64,000 nt of DNA from positions 868,001 through 932,000 of the forward strand of contig NZ_MDJS01000002.1 in assembly GCF_001705515.1 (NCBI RefSeq). The letters are read 5' to 3'. The position numbers were made by a program, and so were the translations under genes. Position 1 is the first letter of the stretch, and each line of letters opens with the position of its first letter. The notes beneath the pieces were generated by a model. It saw nothing but the letters and a program-made list of their open reading frames with translations, did no database searches and was not told where the DNA came from. Positions 24,833 to 33,997 of the stretch are shown here, piece by piece. This DNA comes from Mucilaginibacter sp. PPCGB 2223. GTDB taxonomy: Bacteria; Bacteroidota; Bacteroidia; Sphingobacteriales; Sphingobacteriaceae.

Positions 24833-24853
24833 AGGCCGTATCTTCATTCTGGT

Positions 24854-25297
24854 TCAACCGTTGGTCAAAGAAAGCATCACGGCCAGGGAATCCATATAAT
24901 CCGCCCAATGAATGATCTTCCGGCCTTTGACCGTAATGATCGAGCAAAAGCGGTTGTCATACGATTTTCCGGTAGACGGTACCGTGCCGTGCACCTCGTA
25001 TTCCAGCACGATCACATTTTCCGGCTGCTGCATTTTATACACCCTGAGCTGATTAGCCGAATGCAGGACGTTGCTATAGCCGCTGAACCAGTCCATATAG
25101 GCTTTTCTGCCCGATATCTTGTTGGTAAAACCCGGAAAGTTATACCGGAACTCAAATACCGCATCTTCGGCTACGGCGTCCCAAAAGTGTGCGCCATCAA
25201 CTTCCCCCTGAAGGCCCTCCATGATAATGCTGAAAAACGGCTCGGCATTTTTATTAAATCCCGGATGGTTCCTGTTCAATTCGATCTTTTTCATCAT
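24854..25297 (-). CDS. SnoaL/NTF2-like family protein
   Basis: A 147-residue cone-shaped NTF2-fold protein. The helix-rich start (FFSIIMEGLQGEVDGAHFWD), FPGFTNKISGRKAYMDWFSG, VIVLEYEVHGTVPSTGKSYD and NRFCSIITVKGRKIIHWADY are typical of the SnoaL-like/nuclear transport factor 2 ketosteroid-isomerase-like family. It follows the NmrA-type gene by 31 bp, so the two form an operon. The reaction is unknown; the HxlR regulator upstream suggests a role in detoxifying reactive electrophiles (inference). Confidence 0.9.
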   Translation of the reverse strand: MMKKIELNRNHPGFNKNAEPFFSIIMEGLQGEVDGAHFWDAVAEDAVFEFRYNFPGFTNKISGRKAYMDWFSGYSNVLHSANQLRVYKMQQPENVIVLEYEVHGTVPSTGKSYDNRFCSIITVKGRKIIHWADYMDSLAVMLSLTNG

Positions 25298-25328
25298 CAG
25301 TATTCTAAATGGTACAATTTTAGTTTAT

Positions 25329-26225
25329 TTAAGCAGCATGGTAAGCCGGCGCGAACACTTTTTCAGCAAAGACCTCGGCGCTTGTTGGTGAGGAATTTTC
25401 AGCCGTCCGCTGCTGGTAGTTCATGATGCCGCTTTTCAGGGAGGCTTCCATGTTCACGATATCCTGAGCCACGTTTTCGGAAATGCCCTGGCTCATCATA
25501 CCCGCCTTCGCCTGGCCGGGCGGGAACTGCACCAGTTGCAAATCCGGCTTCCCGATGGACCGGCCGATGATACCGGTGATCTCGCTAAAGGAATAGTTCC
25601 GGTCGCCTAAGACGGGCCTTACCATTTTACCGGTAAAACCGGGATTTGCCAGCGCCTTTGCGGCAACTGCTGCAACATCGCTGGTCGCTGCCATCGGTAT
25701 CGGGTGGTCCCTATCTGCTGTGGTACCATTGATGCCTGTATTTTTAATAAGGCTGATATTGAGCAGCGCATTATCGAGGAAATAAGCCGGACGAAGATGC
25801 ATAACGTTCACATCTTTTAACTGGTTTAGCTTGACCTCCTGTTCAGCCAAACCAGCGATCAGGCCATTACCCTCGTGCAGCTGCGCGCCCGCACTGCTGA
25901 GGTTCACGATAGACCGGATACCTGACCGTTTGATCGCTTCGATCGCTGCATCGCCTACTGCCCGCTGAAAAGCCCGGTAATCGGGTGCGGTGAAATTGGG
26001 CGGCAGCAAAATAAATGCGCTGTCTGCGCCTGTAAATGCGGCCGTCAACAGATCTACATCGGTGAGATCACCGGCGATCAGTTCCGCACCGGTCTCGCCG
26101 AACCTTTTTTCCAGCTCACCCGACCGGGCAATTAATTTTAAGTGGTGCCCTTCCTTCAGGAGGAGGCTGGCGATCTTGCCGCCAACTTTGCCGGTAGCGC
26201 CTAAAACAACAATGGTCTTTTTCAT
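25329..26225 (-). CDS. NmrA family NAD(P)-binding protein
   Basis: A 298-residue atypical short-chain dehydrogenase-like protein. The Rossmann motif VVLGATGKVGGKIA (G-x-x-G-x-x-G) is at residues 6-19; LIARSG and LIAGDLTDVDLLTAAF follow as expected, then VNLSSAGAQ and MHLRPAYFLDN (the NmrA active-site region, with Tyr in AYF). The family covers redox sensors and quinone reductases such as QorB. It is the first gene of a two-gene operon and is divergent from an HxlR regulator, the standard arrangement for QorB/NmrA genes. Confidence 0.93.
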   Translation of the reverse strand: MKKTIVVLGATGKVGGKIASLLLKEGHHLKLIARSGELEKRFGETGAELIAGDLTDVDLLTAAFTGADSAFILLPPNFTAPDYRAFQRAVGDAAIEAIKRSGIRSIVNLSSAGAQLHEGNGLIAGLAEQEVKLNQLKDVNVMHLRPAYFLDNALLNISLIKNTGINGTTADRDHPIPMAATSDVAAVAAKALANPGFTGKMVRPVLGDRNYSFSEITGIIGRSIGKPDLQLVQFPPGQAKAGMMSQGISENVAQDIVNMEASLKSGIMNYQQRTAENSSPTSAEVFAEKVFAPAYHAA

Positions 26226-26281
26226 TTGATCTTATCTTTTTTGTTAATAACAAATCTCTATATTTGATTTCATAATAGATG

Positions 26282-26299
26282 GTACATACTTATTTGTAC
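26282..26299. promoter_or_regulatory. Inverted repeat, candidate HxlR operator
   Basis: gtaca-N8-tgtac in the 96-bp gap between the divergent NmrA and HxlR genes. A GTACA/TGTAC dyad with this spacing resembles operators described for HxlR/QorR-type regulators and is well placed to control both genes. Confidence 0.6.
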
Positions 26300-26321
26300 T
26301 ATACTAACCAAAAAGAAAGTA

Positions 26322-26675
26322 ATGCGAAAAACAACATCCACCAACTTTTCGAACGAAGAAGCGCTGGCCGCCATCTGCCCGATGCACAATGTGATGCGGG
26401 TGTTAGGCGGCCGCTGGAAGATTGCGCTGCTGTATTTTATCTACCAGGGCCATCACCGTTTCGGGTTATTGCAGAAAAAGATGCCATTTATCACCACGAA
26501 AATGCTCAGTGCACAGTTAAAAGAACTGGAGCAGGACGGCCTGATCCACCGGAAGATCTACGCCGAGATGCCGCCGCGCGTCGAATATTCCTTAACCGAA
26601 AAGGCGCAAACTTTATTACCCGTACTGGAAGACCTGTACAACTGGGGCGAACGGTATATTGCGGTACCGGCATAA
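26322..26675 (+). CDS. HxlR family transcriptional regulator
   Basis: A 117-residue winged-helix regulator. AAICPMHNVMRVLGGRWKIA contains the conserved Cys (C19) used by redox-responsive HxlR proteins, and the DNA-binding helices follow in FGLLQKKMPFITTKMLSAQL and ELEQDGLIHRKIYAEMPPRV, then EYSLTEKAQTLLPVLEDL. It is divergently transcribed from an NmrA/SnoaL operon with the gtaca/tgtac dyad between them, so it probably represses that operon and itself until C19 reacts with an electrophile or oxidant (inference from family). Confidence 0.94.
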   Translation: MRKTTSTNFSNEEALAAICPMHNVMRVLGGRWKIALLYFIYQGHHRFGLLQKKMPFITTKMLSAQLKELEQDGLIHRKIYAEMPPRVEYSLTEKAQTLLPVLEDLYNWGERYIAVPA

Positions 26676-26691
26676 TATCACGCAGTTTCAG

Positions 26692-26742
26692 GAAAACAGA
26701 GGTGTATTGAAAACAGAGGTGTATGATGCGAATAAGGTGTAT
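26692..26742. repeat. Short tandem repeat with aggtgtat core
   Basis: gaaaacagaggtgtat occurs at 26692-26707 and exactly again at 26709-26724; a third aggtgtat is at 26735-26742, giving spacings of 17 and 18 bp. It lies between HxlR and the permease gene. Confidence 0.8.
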
Positions 26743-26836
26743 GTTTACACGTGAATAATCACACTAAGCCGCGACAGTAAAAATTATTTACATTGGGCTG
26801 TAACTCAAATGCATGCTTTACGTCTAAATTAGTAAT

Positions 26837-28087
26837 ATGATATTTTTCAGGCTGTTTCGCGAAAGCATAATTTTTGCCCTTGATGCATTGCGGCAAAATA
26901 AGCTGCGCACCATATTATCCTTATTGGGTATCACAATCGGCATCTTTACCATTATTGCGGTATTTTCGGCGGTGGATACCCTGCGCGATAACCTGCAAAA
27001 AAGCGTAAATAAGCTTGGGAGCAATAGTATTTTTGTGCAAAAATGGCCATGGGCCTTTGGTAGCGATTACCCCTGGTGGAAATATATACAGCGCCCGGTT
27101 CCCAAAATACGCGATTATGAAGAACTCGAAAAGCGTTTGCAAAGTGCCCAGGGTATATCATACGAGGCATTTATTGATAGCCGCACCGTTAAATATCTTA
27201 GTAATAGTGTCGACAACGCCGAAATCAGCGCAGCCTCAGTAGATTATAACAAAACCTGGAACCTCGATTTCCTCGACGGGCGGTATTTTACCGATATTGA
27301 GTCGAGGGCGGGTGCGCCGGTAGGGCTTATTGGTTATGATGTTGCCGAAGGTTTATTTAACGACCCCATGCAGGCCGTAGGTAAACAAATAAAAGTACTG
27401 GGGCGAAACGTAAACGTGGTAGGCGTTTTTGCGAAACAGGGCGAAGATATGCTCGGTATATCATGGGATAAATCCATCATCCTGCCGCTGAATTTTGCAC
27501 ATAACGTAATTGATGTGCAAAACGAGAGGTACAACCCGCAAATAGTTGTTAAGGGCCGCGAGGGTGTTGGCGCCGAAGAGGTGGAAAGCGAGCTCGAAGG
27601 TTTAATGCGCAACATACGCCGCATACGTCCCGGCGAAGACGATAACTTCGCCCTCAATAAATCCACTATCCTGTCTAACCAGCTCGATACTCTGTTCAGT
27701 ACAGTTAATGTGGCCGGGTTTATCATCGGTTTATTCTCGATCCTGGTAGGCGGTTTCGGCATTGCCAATATTATGTTCGTGTCGGTAAAAGAGCGTACCA
27801 ATATTATCGGTATCCAAAAATCGCTGGGCGCTAAAAACTATTTCATTATGCTCCAGTTTCTTATCGAGGCCATATTGCTTTGCATTATGGGCGGAGCGAT
27901 TGGTATCGGCATAGTTTACGGCGGAACCTTCGCCGTTAAAGCCATGATCGATATTCAGGTGGTTTTATATCTTAAAAACATCATCCTGGGTGTAAGTATC
28001 TCCATCATCATCGGGATAATTGCAGGCATTGTGCCGGCCTGGTTTGCCTCAAGGTTAGATCCGGTTGAGGCGATAAGAACCAATTGA
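26837..28087 (+). CDS. ABC transporter permease, MacB/FtsX type
   Basis: A 416-residue permease of the MacB class. One N-terminal helix (residues about 24-46, LRTILSLLGITIGIFTIIAV) is followed by a large periplasmic MacB_PCD domain (about 47-285) and three C-terminal helices (FIIGLFSILVGGFGIANIMF; FLIEAILLCIMGGAIGIGIV; ILGVSISIIIGIIAGIVPAW) in the FtsX domain, ending with the family phrase ASRLDPVEAIRTN. Such proteins use an ATPase and mechanotransmission to act on periplasmic substrates. No ATPase or membrane-fusion protein gene is adjacent here, so its partner must be elsewhere. Confidence 0.94.
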   Translation: MIFFRLFRESIIFALDALRQNKLRTILSLLGITIGIFTIIAVFSAVDTLRDNLQKSVNKLGSNSIFVQKWPWAFGSDYPWWKYIQRPVPKIRDYEELEKRLQSAQGISYEAFIDSRTVKYLSNSVDNAEISAASVDYNKTWNLDFLDGRYFTDIESRAGAPVGLIGYDVAEGLFNDPMQAVGKQIKVLGRNVNVVGVFAKQGEDMLGISWDKSIILPLNFAHNVIDVQNERYNPQIVVKGREGVGAEEVESELEGLMRNIRRIRPGEDDNFALNKSTILSNQLDTLFSTVNVAGFIIGLFSILVGGFGIANIMFVSVKERTNIIGIQKSLGAKNYFIMLQFLIEAILLCIMGGAIGIGIVYGGTFAVKAMIDIQVVLYLKNIILGVSISIIIGIIAGIVPAWFASRLDPVEAIRTN

Positions 28088-28229
28088 GTTGCGGGTTTCG
28101 GGTTGTGTGTTGCGAGTTTAGGAATATCAATGTAATTATAGTTAAGCTCAGATTACCGCTTTGAAGCTTAAACTTACAGTCAGAAACAGGAAAAACCCCC
28201 AAAACTCACAACAGGCAACTCACAACAAA
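28086..28229. repeat. Loose inverted repeat of gttgcgagt/aactcacaac type
   Basis: gagttgcgggtttcgggttg with gttgcgagttt (28086-28120) faces aactcacaacaggcaactca (about 28203-28222). The match is imperfect and the arms are rich in short internal repeats. It fills the gap between the convergent permease and kinase genes. Confidence 0.45.
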
Positions 28230-28231
28230 TC

Positions 28232-31200
28232 TTACTGCTCCACCTTTGCCCTTTGATAATACCTCAACAGCTTCTCAAACAGCACTTCGGGCACAAAAGG
28301 CTTGGTGAGGTAATCGTCCATGCCGTAGCGGGCGGCTTTGGCGCTGGTTTCGGGCATGGCATCGGCGCTCAGGGCAATGATCGGTATATCGGGTTGGGTT
28401 TGTTTGATGAGCGCGGCCGCCTCGAAACCATCCATTACCGGCATTTGCAGGTCCATCAGTATCAGGTCGAAATTATGGGCCATGGCAACCTCAACGGCCA
28501 TTTTACCATCGGTAGCCTGTTGTACGCGTGCGTTCCAGTTTTTTAAAAACTTATTGGCAATAAGCAGGTTCATTTTATTATCGTCAACCAGCAAAATCTT
28601 CATGCCGTTAATGTTGGCCCCTTCGGGCTTCTGTTGTTCGGCAGGGGCTGCTGCTGCTGGCACAACCTCTGCCGGTTCGTCTATTTCGGCCTTTTCGAAG
28701 GTAATGGTAAAGCTAAACTCGGTGCCCTCGCCCGGTTTGCTGCTCAGGTGTATGGTGCTGCCGTGCAGCTCAACCAGGCGCCGGGTGATGGCCAGGCCAA
28801 GGCCGGTGCCGCCATAATCGGCAGCGGTGGAGCTGTACTCCTGCGTAAACGGATCGAAAATTTTATCAATATTCTCGGGCGCTATGCCTATACCGGTATC
28901 GGCCACTATAAATTTGATCGATATGCTGCCTTGCTTTATCTCCTGCGATTCGAGACGCAGGTAAACCGTACCGTTGGTGGTAAACTTAACCGCGTTGCTC
29001 AGCAGGTTATTCAGTATCTGGCCCAAACGCAGCTGATCGCCTATCAGGTTAGCCGGGATATTCTTATCAAAAGCAAGCTCCAGTTTCGAGCCGTTGTCTT
29101 CGGCTTTGGTAGCAAAGGCCTGCAAAATATTCTGCGCCAGTTTCTGGATATTGAACTGCAGCTTGTACAGTTCCAGCTTGCCCGCTTCAATCTTATTATA
29201 ATCGAGGATGTCGTTGATCAGTTCGAGCAGGTTATTGCTCGAAAACTTGAGCGTGTGCAGGTATTCCAGCTGGCGGGGCGCAGGGTTATCCTGCAGCAGC
29301 AGGTTAGTGGTGCCGATCACCGCGTTCATAGGCGTGCGTATCTCGTGGCTCATGATTGACAGGAACTCCGACTTAAACCTCGACGATTTTTCGGCATTTT
29401 CCTTAGCCAGTATCAGGGCCTCCCGGGCCTTCTTAATATCCGTAATATCCTCGCCTATGCTGGTTGTTTCGGCAATGTTGCCAAACTCGTCGTGCGTAAC
29501 CGTATTTTTCCAGTTAATCACCCGCTGTTTGCCATTTTTGCAGATGATAGGGCTGGTGTGCTGGGTGTAAAAGCTGTTGCTGTCCAGCCAGGCCCTGAAT
29601 TGCTGTTTCAGGTTTTCGGGCACAAAAGTATCTATCCAGTTCACGCCCAGCAATTCGCCTTTATCGTAACCAACTATATCGGCCAGGTGTTTATTGCAAA
29701 AGATGATCTCGCCCTGTTTGTTTAAGGTTACCGCGGCAAGGTTAATGGTTTCGAGTACGTTTTTATATTTATTCTCGGCACGCTCAAAATCAATCTCAAT
29801 CTTACGGCGCTCGGTCAGGTCCTGTATCGTACCGATGATCTTACGTATCGCGCCATCCTTTTTAAGAGTTTTGCCGATAATGATGCTCAGGTATTTTAAG
29901 TTACCCTTGCCGGTGATGATGCGGTACTCTAAAAACAGGCGGTTAAGCTTGCTGTGATCCCTGAAAAGCGACGATACCATCGCCTTATCGTCGGGGTGCA
30001 CAAAGGCCAGCAAAAGTTTAAAGTGGTTTTCGTTTTTAACCTCTTCTTTTTCGAGGTCGTAAATGCGGTAAATTTCATCGCTCCATTCCAGGTCGTTCAC
30101 CTTTACGTCCCATTTCCAGCCGCCCACTTTGGCAATGGCCTGCACTTCCATCAATTCGGCCTGGCTGGTGCGGATGGTGCGGTTGGCCATTTTGCTTTCG
30201 GTAATATCCTGCACAATGCCTGCCACTTTAATTATCTTGCCTTTATCATCCTTTACCGGGTAACCGCTTACAACCTTAATATATTTGAGGCTGCCTTTTG
30301 GTGTAATGAGCCTGTGTTCAAACTCGGTGAGCGGGTTGCTGGCCAGCGACGAAAAATATTGTTGCGCGATTGGCCTGTCGTCGTCATGTATCAGGCTGAT
30401 GTAATAACTCAGCTTGGTTTTGTCGGGTGGGATGTCGGATACCTCGAGGATCGAGAACAGGTTGTTCGACCAAAATATATCGTTGTAGGTGCTGTCGGTC
30501 CACCAACTGCCGAGTTTGGCAACCACCTGTTCGTTATAGAGTATCAGTTCGTTCTCTTTTAAAGCGGCGGCAGTTGCTTTGAGCTCAGTAATATCGGTAA
30601 TGGTAACGGTTACGTGCTGGGTAAAGTGGCGGTCTTCATCAAATACAGGGTTAACAACCGCTTTGTACCATTGCTCGTTACCAAACAGCGAGTAAAACTC
30701 AAAAGAAGCCTGTTTTTGCGTTTTTTGTACGTGCTTAAAATAATTGGTCAGTACGGGCACCTGCAGGTTATTGATATTGGTACCAATCAAGGTTTCGGGC
30801 TGGTTCAATAAAATATCATCGGTTTGGTACCATTCGCCTACGCAATTCTTATGGGCATCATATTCAAACACCAGGGCGGTGTTGGCTGCGCTCAGACCCC
30901 GCAGTTTTATTTTTATCTGCTCCAGTTCGGTACTGGTTTGACGGAGTTCGGCGTTGCGTTCCCTGATATCGATGTTTACCTTAATGGCCCGTAAAATATA
31001 CGAGCGCCTGAACAGGAACAGCGTGGCCGCCAGGCCCGTAAACAAAATGAGGCCAATGCCCATCAGGTTTAGTTGTACAATAATCGTCGAAAAAAACAGG
31101 CCGCAGCCAAATGCCGCAAAATTCAATAAAGATAGCGTCAGTATTTCGTATGAGCTGCGGCAAAAAAAGCTAAGTACCAGCAACGATACCAGCGAGCCTA

Positions 31201-31507
31201 AATAATATTCGCCTATAAAATTATTGGCGCCTAAAAGGTAACAGTTGTTAATGGCCAGGAAAACGATCAGCGTAACATAGGCCGAAGCATAGTAAACCTT
31301 TTTTTGATCGAAAAAGGAAATGAGCGCCGTGATGATGCATAGCAAACTGCTGCCAACACGGTACATGGCCGGGTCGAACGACTGGGGAGCGTAATCGAGG
31401 TACAAAAAATGGAAGGCAAGATTAATAAAACACAAAAGGATAAAGAACAGGCGATAAAAGTCTTTATCGGTATTTGCGTTCGATAGTTTAAAAATGCTCA
31501 GAGCCAT
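28232..31507 (-). CDS. Multi-PAS hybrid sensor histidine kinase/response regulator
   Basis: A 1091-residue membrane kinase. About six helices occupy residues 18-175, then a coiled coil and a series of four PAS/PAC-like modules (about 205-320, 325-445, 450-570, 585-700), recognisable by VTITDITELKA, GIVQDITESKM, GTIQDLTERRK and SIGEDITDIKK. The HisKA H-box [13 protein letters not shown] has H721; HATPase_c has NAVKFT, DTGIGIAPENI and GGTGLGLAI; an Ala/Pro/Glu linker leads to a receiver with ILMDLQMPVMDG (D1019). The chain ends in a receiver, so output must pass to another protein. It is monocistronic and divergent from citrate synthase. The signal is unknown. Confidence 0.95.
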   Translation of the reverse strand: MALSIFKLSNANTDKDFYRLFFILLCFINLAFHFLYLDYAPQSFDPAMYRVGSSLLCIITALISFFDQKKVYYASAYVTLIVFLAINNCYLLGANNFIGEYYLGSLVSLLVLSFFCRSSYEILTLSLLNFAAFGCGLFFSTIIVQLNLMGIGLILFTGLAATLFLFRRSYILRAIKVNIDIRERNAELRQTSTELEQIKIKLRGLSAANTALVFEYDAHKNCVGEWYQTDDILLNQPETLIGTNINNLQVPVLTNYFKHVQKTQKQASFEFYSLFGNEQWYKAVVNPVFDEDRHFTQHVTVTITDITELKATAAALKENELILYNEQVVAKLGSWWTDSTYNDIFWSNNLFSILEVSDIPPDKTKLSYYISLIHDDDRPIAQQYFSSLASNPLTEFEHRLITPKGSLKYIKVVSGYPVKDDKGKIIKVAGIVQDITESKMANRTIRTSQAELMEVQAIAKVGGWKWDVKVNDLEWSDEIYRIYDLEKEEVKNENHFKLLLAFVHPDDKAMVSSLFRDHSKLNRLFLEYRIITGKGNLKYLSIIIGKTLKKDGAIRKIIGTIQDLTERRKIEIDFERAENKYKNVLETINLAAVTLNKQGEIIFCNKHLADIVGYDKGELLGVNWIDTFVPENLKQQFRAWLDSNSFYTQHTSPIICKNGKQRVINWKNTVTHDEFGNIAETTSIGEDITDIKKAREALILAKENAEKSSRFKSEFLSIMSHEIRTPMNAVIGTTNLLLQDNPAPRQLEYLHTLKFSSNNLLELINDILDYNKIEAGKLELYKLQFNIQKLAQNILQAFATKAEDNGSKLELAFDKNIPANLIGDQLRLGQILNNLLSNAVKFTTNGTVYLRLESQEIKQGSISIKFIVADTGIGIAPENIDKIFDPFTQEYSSTAADYGGTGLGLAITRRLVELHGSTIHLSSKPGEGTEFSFTITFEKAEIDEPAEVVPAAAAPAEQQKPEGANINGMKILLVDDNKMNLLIANKFLKNWNARVQQATDGKMAVEVAMAHNFDLILMDLQMPVMDGFEAAALIKQTQPDIPIIALSADAMPETSAKAARYGMDDYLTKPFVPEVLFEKLLRYYQRAKVEQ

Positions 31508-31619
31508 CAGTTTAATAGGGTATTACTCGAAATTTTGGTTATAATTGCCAGGCGTAAACCGGAAACTAAATTTTTACAATTCTATCAAATTCTAAACCAT
31601 AAAAGTACACAGATTTATT

Positions 31620-31627
31620 TACATTTG
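31620..31627 (+). promoter_or_regulatory. TAnnTTTG -7 element upstream of citrate synthase
   Basis: tacatttg, an exact TAnnTTTG match, 20 nt upstream of the citrate synthase ATG. No TTG at the -33 position is evident, so this is a half-site prediction. Confidence 0.45.
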
Positions 31628-31647
31628 CCTATTACAATACAATTTCT

Positions 31648-32934
31648 ATGTCAGAAACAATACAGTTAAAAATTGGTGATAAAACTTACGATCTGCCTGT
31701 AATACAAGGTACCGAAGATGAAAAAGCGATAGATATTTCAAAACTCCGCGACCTTACAGGATATGTCACTTTAGACATTGGATATAAAAATACCGGCGCT
31801 ACCAAAAGCGCTATCACGTTTCTCGACGGCGAAGCTGGAATATTAAAATATCGTGGTTACCCTATTGAACAGCTGGCTCAGAAATCGACCTTTTTGGAGG
31901 TTGCTTATTTACTGATCTACGGCGAACTGCCTACAGCCGGTCAGTTGAAAGAATTTCAGACCAAAATCAACAAACACACCCTGGTGCACGAAGACCTGAA
32001 GAAGTTTTTCGACGGTTATCCTTCACACTCGCACCCGATGGGCCAGTTAACAGGCCTGATCAGCTCATTATCAGCTTTTTACCCTGAGTCGTTAGCCACT
32101 CCTCAAACCCCGGAAGCTATTGATGAGACCATCATCAAGCTGCTGGCCAAGATGACGACCATCGTATCGTGGATCTATAAAAAATCATTGGGCCACCCGG
32201 TTATCTATCCTCAAAACAAATTCGATTACGTAACCAACTACCTGTACATGACCTTTGGCCAGCGTACCGAAGAGGTGACCATCGACCCTGTGGTTGTTGA
32301 TGCCATGAACGTGCTGCTGATACTGCATGCCGATCACGAGCAGAACTGTTCGACCTCTACTGTACGTATCGTAGGCTCGTCCGACTCCAACTTATACTCG
32401 TCGATCTCTGCCGGTATTTCGGCGCTTTGGGGCCCGCTGCACGGCGGCGCTAACCAGGCGGTTATCGAAATGCTGGAGAAGATCAAGGCCGATGGCGGCG
32501 ATACCGATAAATGGATCGCGAAAGCGAAAGACAAAAATGATCCGTTCCGTTTGATGGGCTTCGGTCACCGTGTATATAAAAACTTCGACCCGCGTGCCAA
32601 GATCATCAAAAAAGCCTGCGATGATATCCTGGAGAAATTAGGCATCGACGACGAGGTGTTGGATATTGCCAAACGCCTTGAAGAAGTAGCCCTGAAAGAC
32701 CCTTACTTTGTTGAACGTAAACTATACCCTAACGTTGACTTTTACTCGGGTATTATTTACCGCGCGCTGGGTTTCCCAACCGAAATGTTCACCGTGCTGT
32801 TTGCACTGGGCCGTTTACCGGGATGGATTGCCCAATGGAAAGAACTGCGCGAAAACAAAGAGCCTATCGGCCGCCCGCGCCAGATCTACACCGGCGCTAC
32901 CACCCGCGATTATGTGGAGATAAGCAAACGGTAA
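31648..32934 (+). CDS. gltA: Citrate synthase (type I/II hexameric bacterial form)
   Basis: A 428-residue citrate synthase condensing oxaloacetate with acetyl-CoA in the TCA cycle. The N-terminal beta-rich extension (IQLKIGDKTYDLPVIQGTED) is that of Gram-negative hexameric forms. Catalytic elements are present: HADHEQNCSTSTVR, the substrate-binding GPLHGGANQAVIEML, the active-site MGFGHRVYKNFDPRA and the C-terminal NVDFYSGIIYRALGFP with the catalytic Asp. The length equals that of E. coli GltA. It is a single gene with a terminator at 32955-32985. Confidence 0.98.
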   Translation: MSETIQLKIGDKTYDLPVIQGTEDEKAIDISKLRDLTGYVTLDIGYKNTGATKSAITFLDGEAGILKYRGYPIEQLAQKSTFLEVAYLLIYGELPTAGQLKEFQTKINKHTLVHEDLKKFFDGYPSHSHPMGQLTGLISSLSAFYPESLATPQTPEAIDETIIKLLAKMTTIVSWIYKKSLGHPVIYPQNKFDYVTNYLYMTFGQRTEEVTIDPVVVDAMNVLLILHADHEQNCSTSTVRIVGSSDSNLYSSISAGISALWGPLHGGANQAVIEMLEKIKADGGDTDKWIAKAKDKNDPFRLMGFGHRVYKNFDPRAKIIKKACDDILEKLGIDDEVLDIAKRLEEVALKDPYFVERKLYPNVDFYSGIIYRALGFPTEMFTVLFALGRLPGWIAQWKELRENKEPIGRPRQIYTGATTRDYVEISKR

Positions 32935-32954
32935 TTTTACGGGCATAAATATTT

Positions 32955-32985
32955 AAGGGCCTTGCAATGATTGCAGGGCCTTCTT
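32955..32985 (+). terminator. Intrinsic terminator after citrate synthase
   Basis: aagggccttgcaa pairs with ttgcagggcctt around a 3-nt loop, followed by tctttatt, 20 bp after the stop codon. Confidence 0.9.
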
Positions 32986-33543
32986 TATTAAAAATACAAC
33001 ACGGTTAAAGGTTACAGGCCGGTTGTGATGTCACGACAAAAAAACGCCCGGCGTCGACTGCGTTCGCAACGTTTTTGCCGGATTAGAAAAATAGTTTGGT
33101 GCAGTTGGGTTTTGTACCAACGTAAATTCGTGAAACGTTACAAATTGCTTGGTAGCCAATATGGGGTTATTAGCAATAATGATTATGGCAGGGTTTTGCC
33201 ACTCTTTTTTAGTGCGTATAGCACCGCCATTAGCGTTCTGGTCCCGAGTATCACCGGTCCCATCGGGGGAATAAATCATAGCTTAAAAATTAGGTTTGTA
33301 ATAAATGTGATACAAAATTATGTGAAAACAAAATAATTCGTCGGTTTTCAATTAATTAACCATCGGTTCATTGGTGATTGCCTGAGTTTTTATCCTGCAC
33401 CCGTAGCTTGCAGTCGTTTAAGTTTAATTGCGTGTGATTTCGTTTTGTGATAATTATTTAATGTAAATTAAATATATTAAAAATCTTGGCAACCTTTTGC
33501 AATTTTTGTGCGTGATAGTGTATATAAATTAAATATCACCGCC
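32986..33543. other. Long intergenic region
   Basis: About 560 bp without a convincing gene. Two overlapping weak ORFs on opposite strands (33025-33336 plus, 33031-33279 minus) have no recognisable motif. The right half is strongly AT-rich and has taaattaaatat twice before the cupredoxin gene; its promoter is presumably there. Nothing resembling a structured RNA was recognised by eye. Confidence 0.5.
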
Positions 33544-33915
33544 ATGAAAAACAAAATTTTAACCTTGCTATTGCTCGTTGTAACAGTAGCAATAGTAATT
33601 TACAGCTGCAGTAAATCATCCAACCAGCAATCGGCCGGTACAGGTACCGGCGGGCCCACGGGCGGCGCCAGTGTGTCGATCCAGAATTTTGCCTTCGTGC
33701 CCGATACTATCCGTATCAAAGCCGGCCAAACCGTTACCTGGACCAATAAGGACAGCGCACCGCATACTGCAACATCGCTAAACGGCGTTTTTGGCAGTAA
33801 CAATCTGGCAACTAACCAAACCTTCCAGTTTACTTTTAACACCGCGGGCACCTTTTCATACCACTGCACGGTGCACCCGATGATGGCTACCGCTTATGTT
33901 ATCGTAACTAATTAA
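33544..33915 (+). CDS. Cupredoxin (plastocyanin-like) lipoprotein
   Basis: A 123-residue blue-copper protein. The signal peptide ends in a lipobox VIYSC, so it is a lipoprotein. After a Gly/Thr/Gln linker the cupredoxin domain (residues about 40-123) shows the four type-1 copper ligands: His in SAPHTATS and Cys, His and Met in SYHCTVHPMMATAYVIV. It can carry one electron between periplasmic or membrane partners. An upstream in-frame start at 33508 is less likely than ATG 33544, which gives a normal signal peptide. The partner is not obvious from neighbours. Confidence 0.95.
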   Translation: MKNKILTLLLLVVTVAIVIYSCSKSSNQQSAGTGTGGPTGGASVSIQNFAFVPDTIRIKAGQTVTWTNKDSAPHTATSLNGVFGSNNLATNQTFQFTFNTAGTFSYHCTVHPMMATAYVIVTN

Positions 33916-33997
33916 TAGCCGTTCCCTCTGCGCAATTTATATTCCGATAATTTTTTGCGAAATTGACCTGCCCTGCAAGGCGGGTCAATTTATTTTT

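Noticed and set aside
28634..29359. 241-codon frame antisense to the multi-PAS kinase
   Set aside because: Antisense shadow without domains or signals.
33025..33336. Overlapping weak ORFs on both strands after citrate synthase (103 and 82 codons)
   Set aside because: No family, signal or sensible composition on either strand; treated as non-coding.
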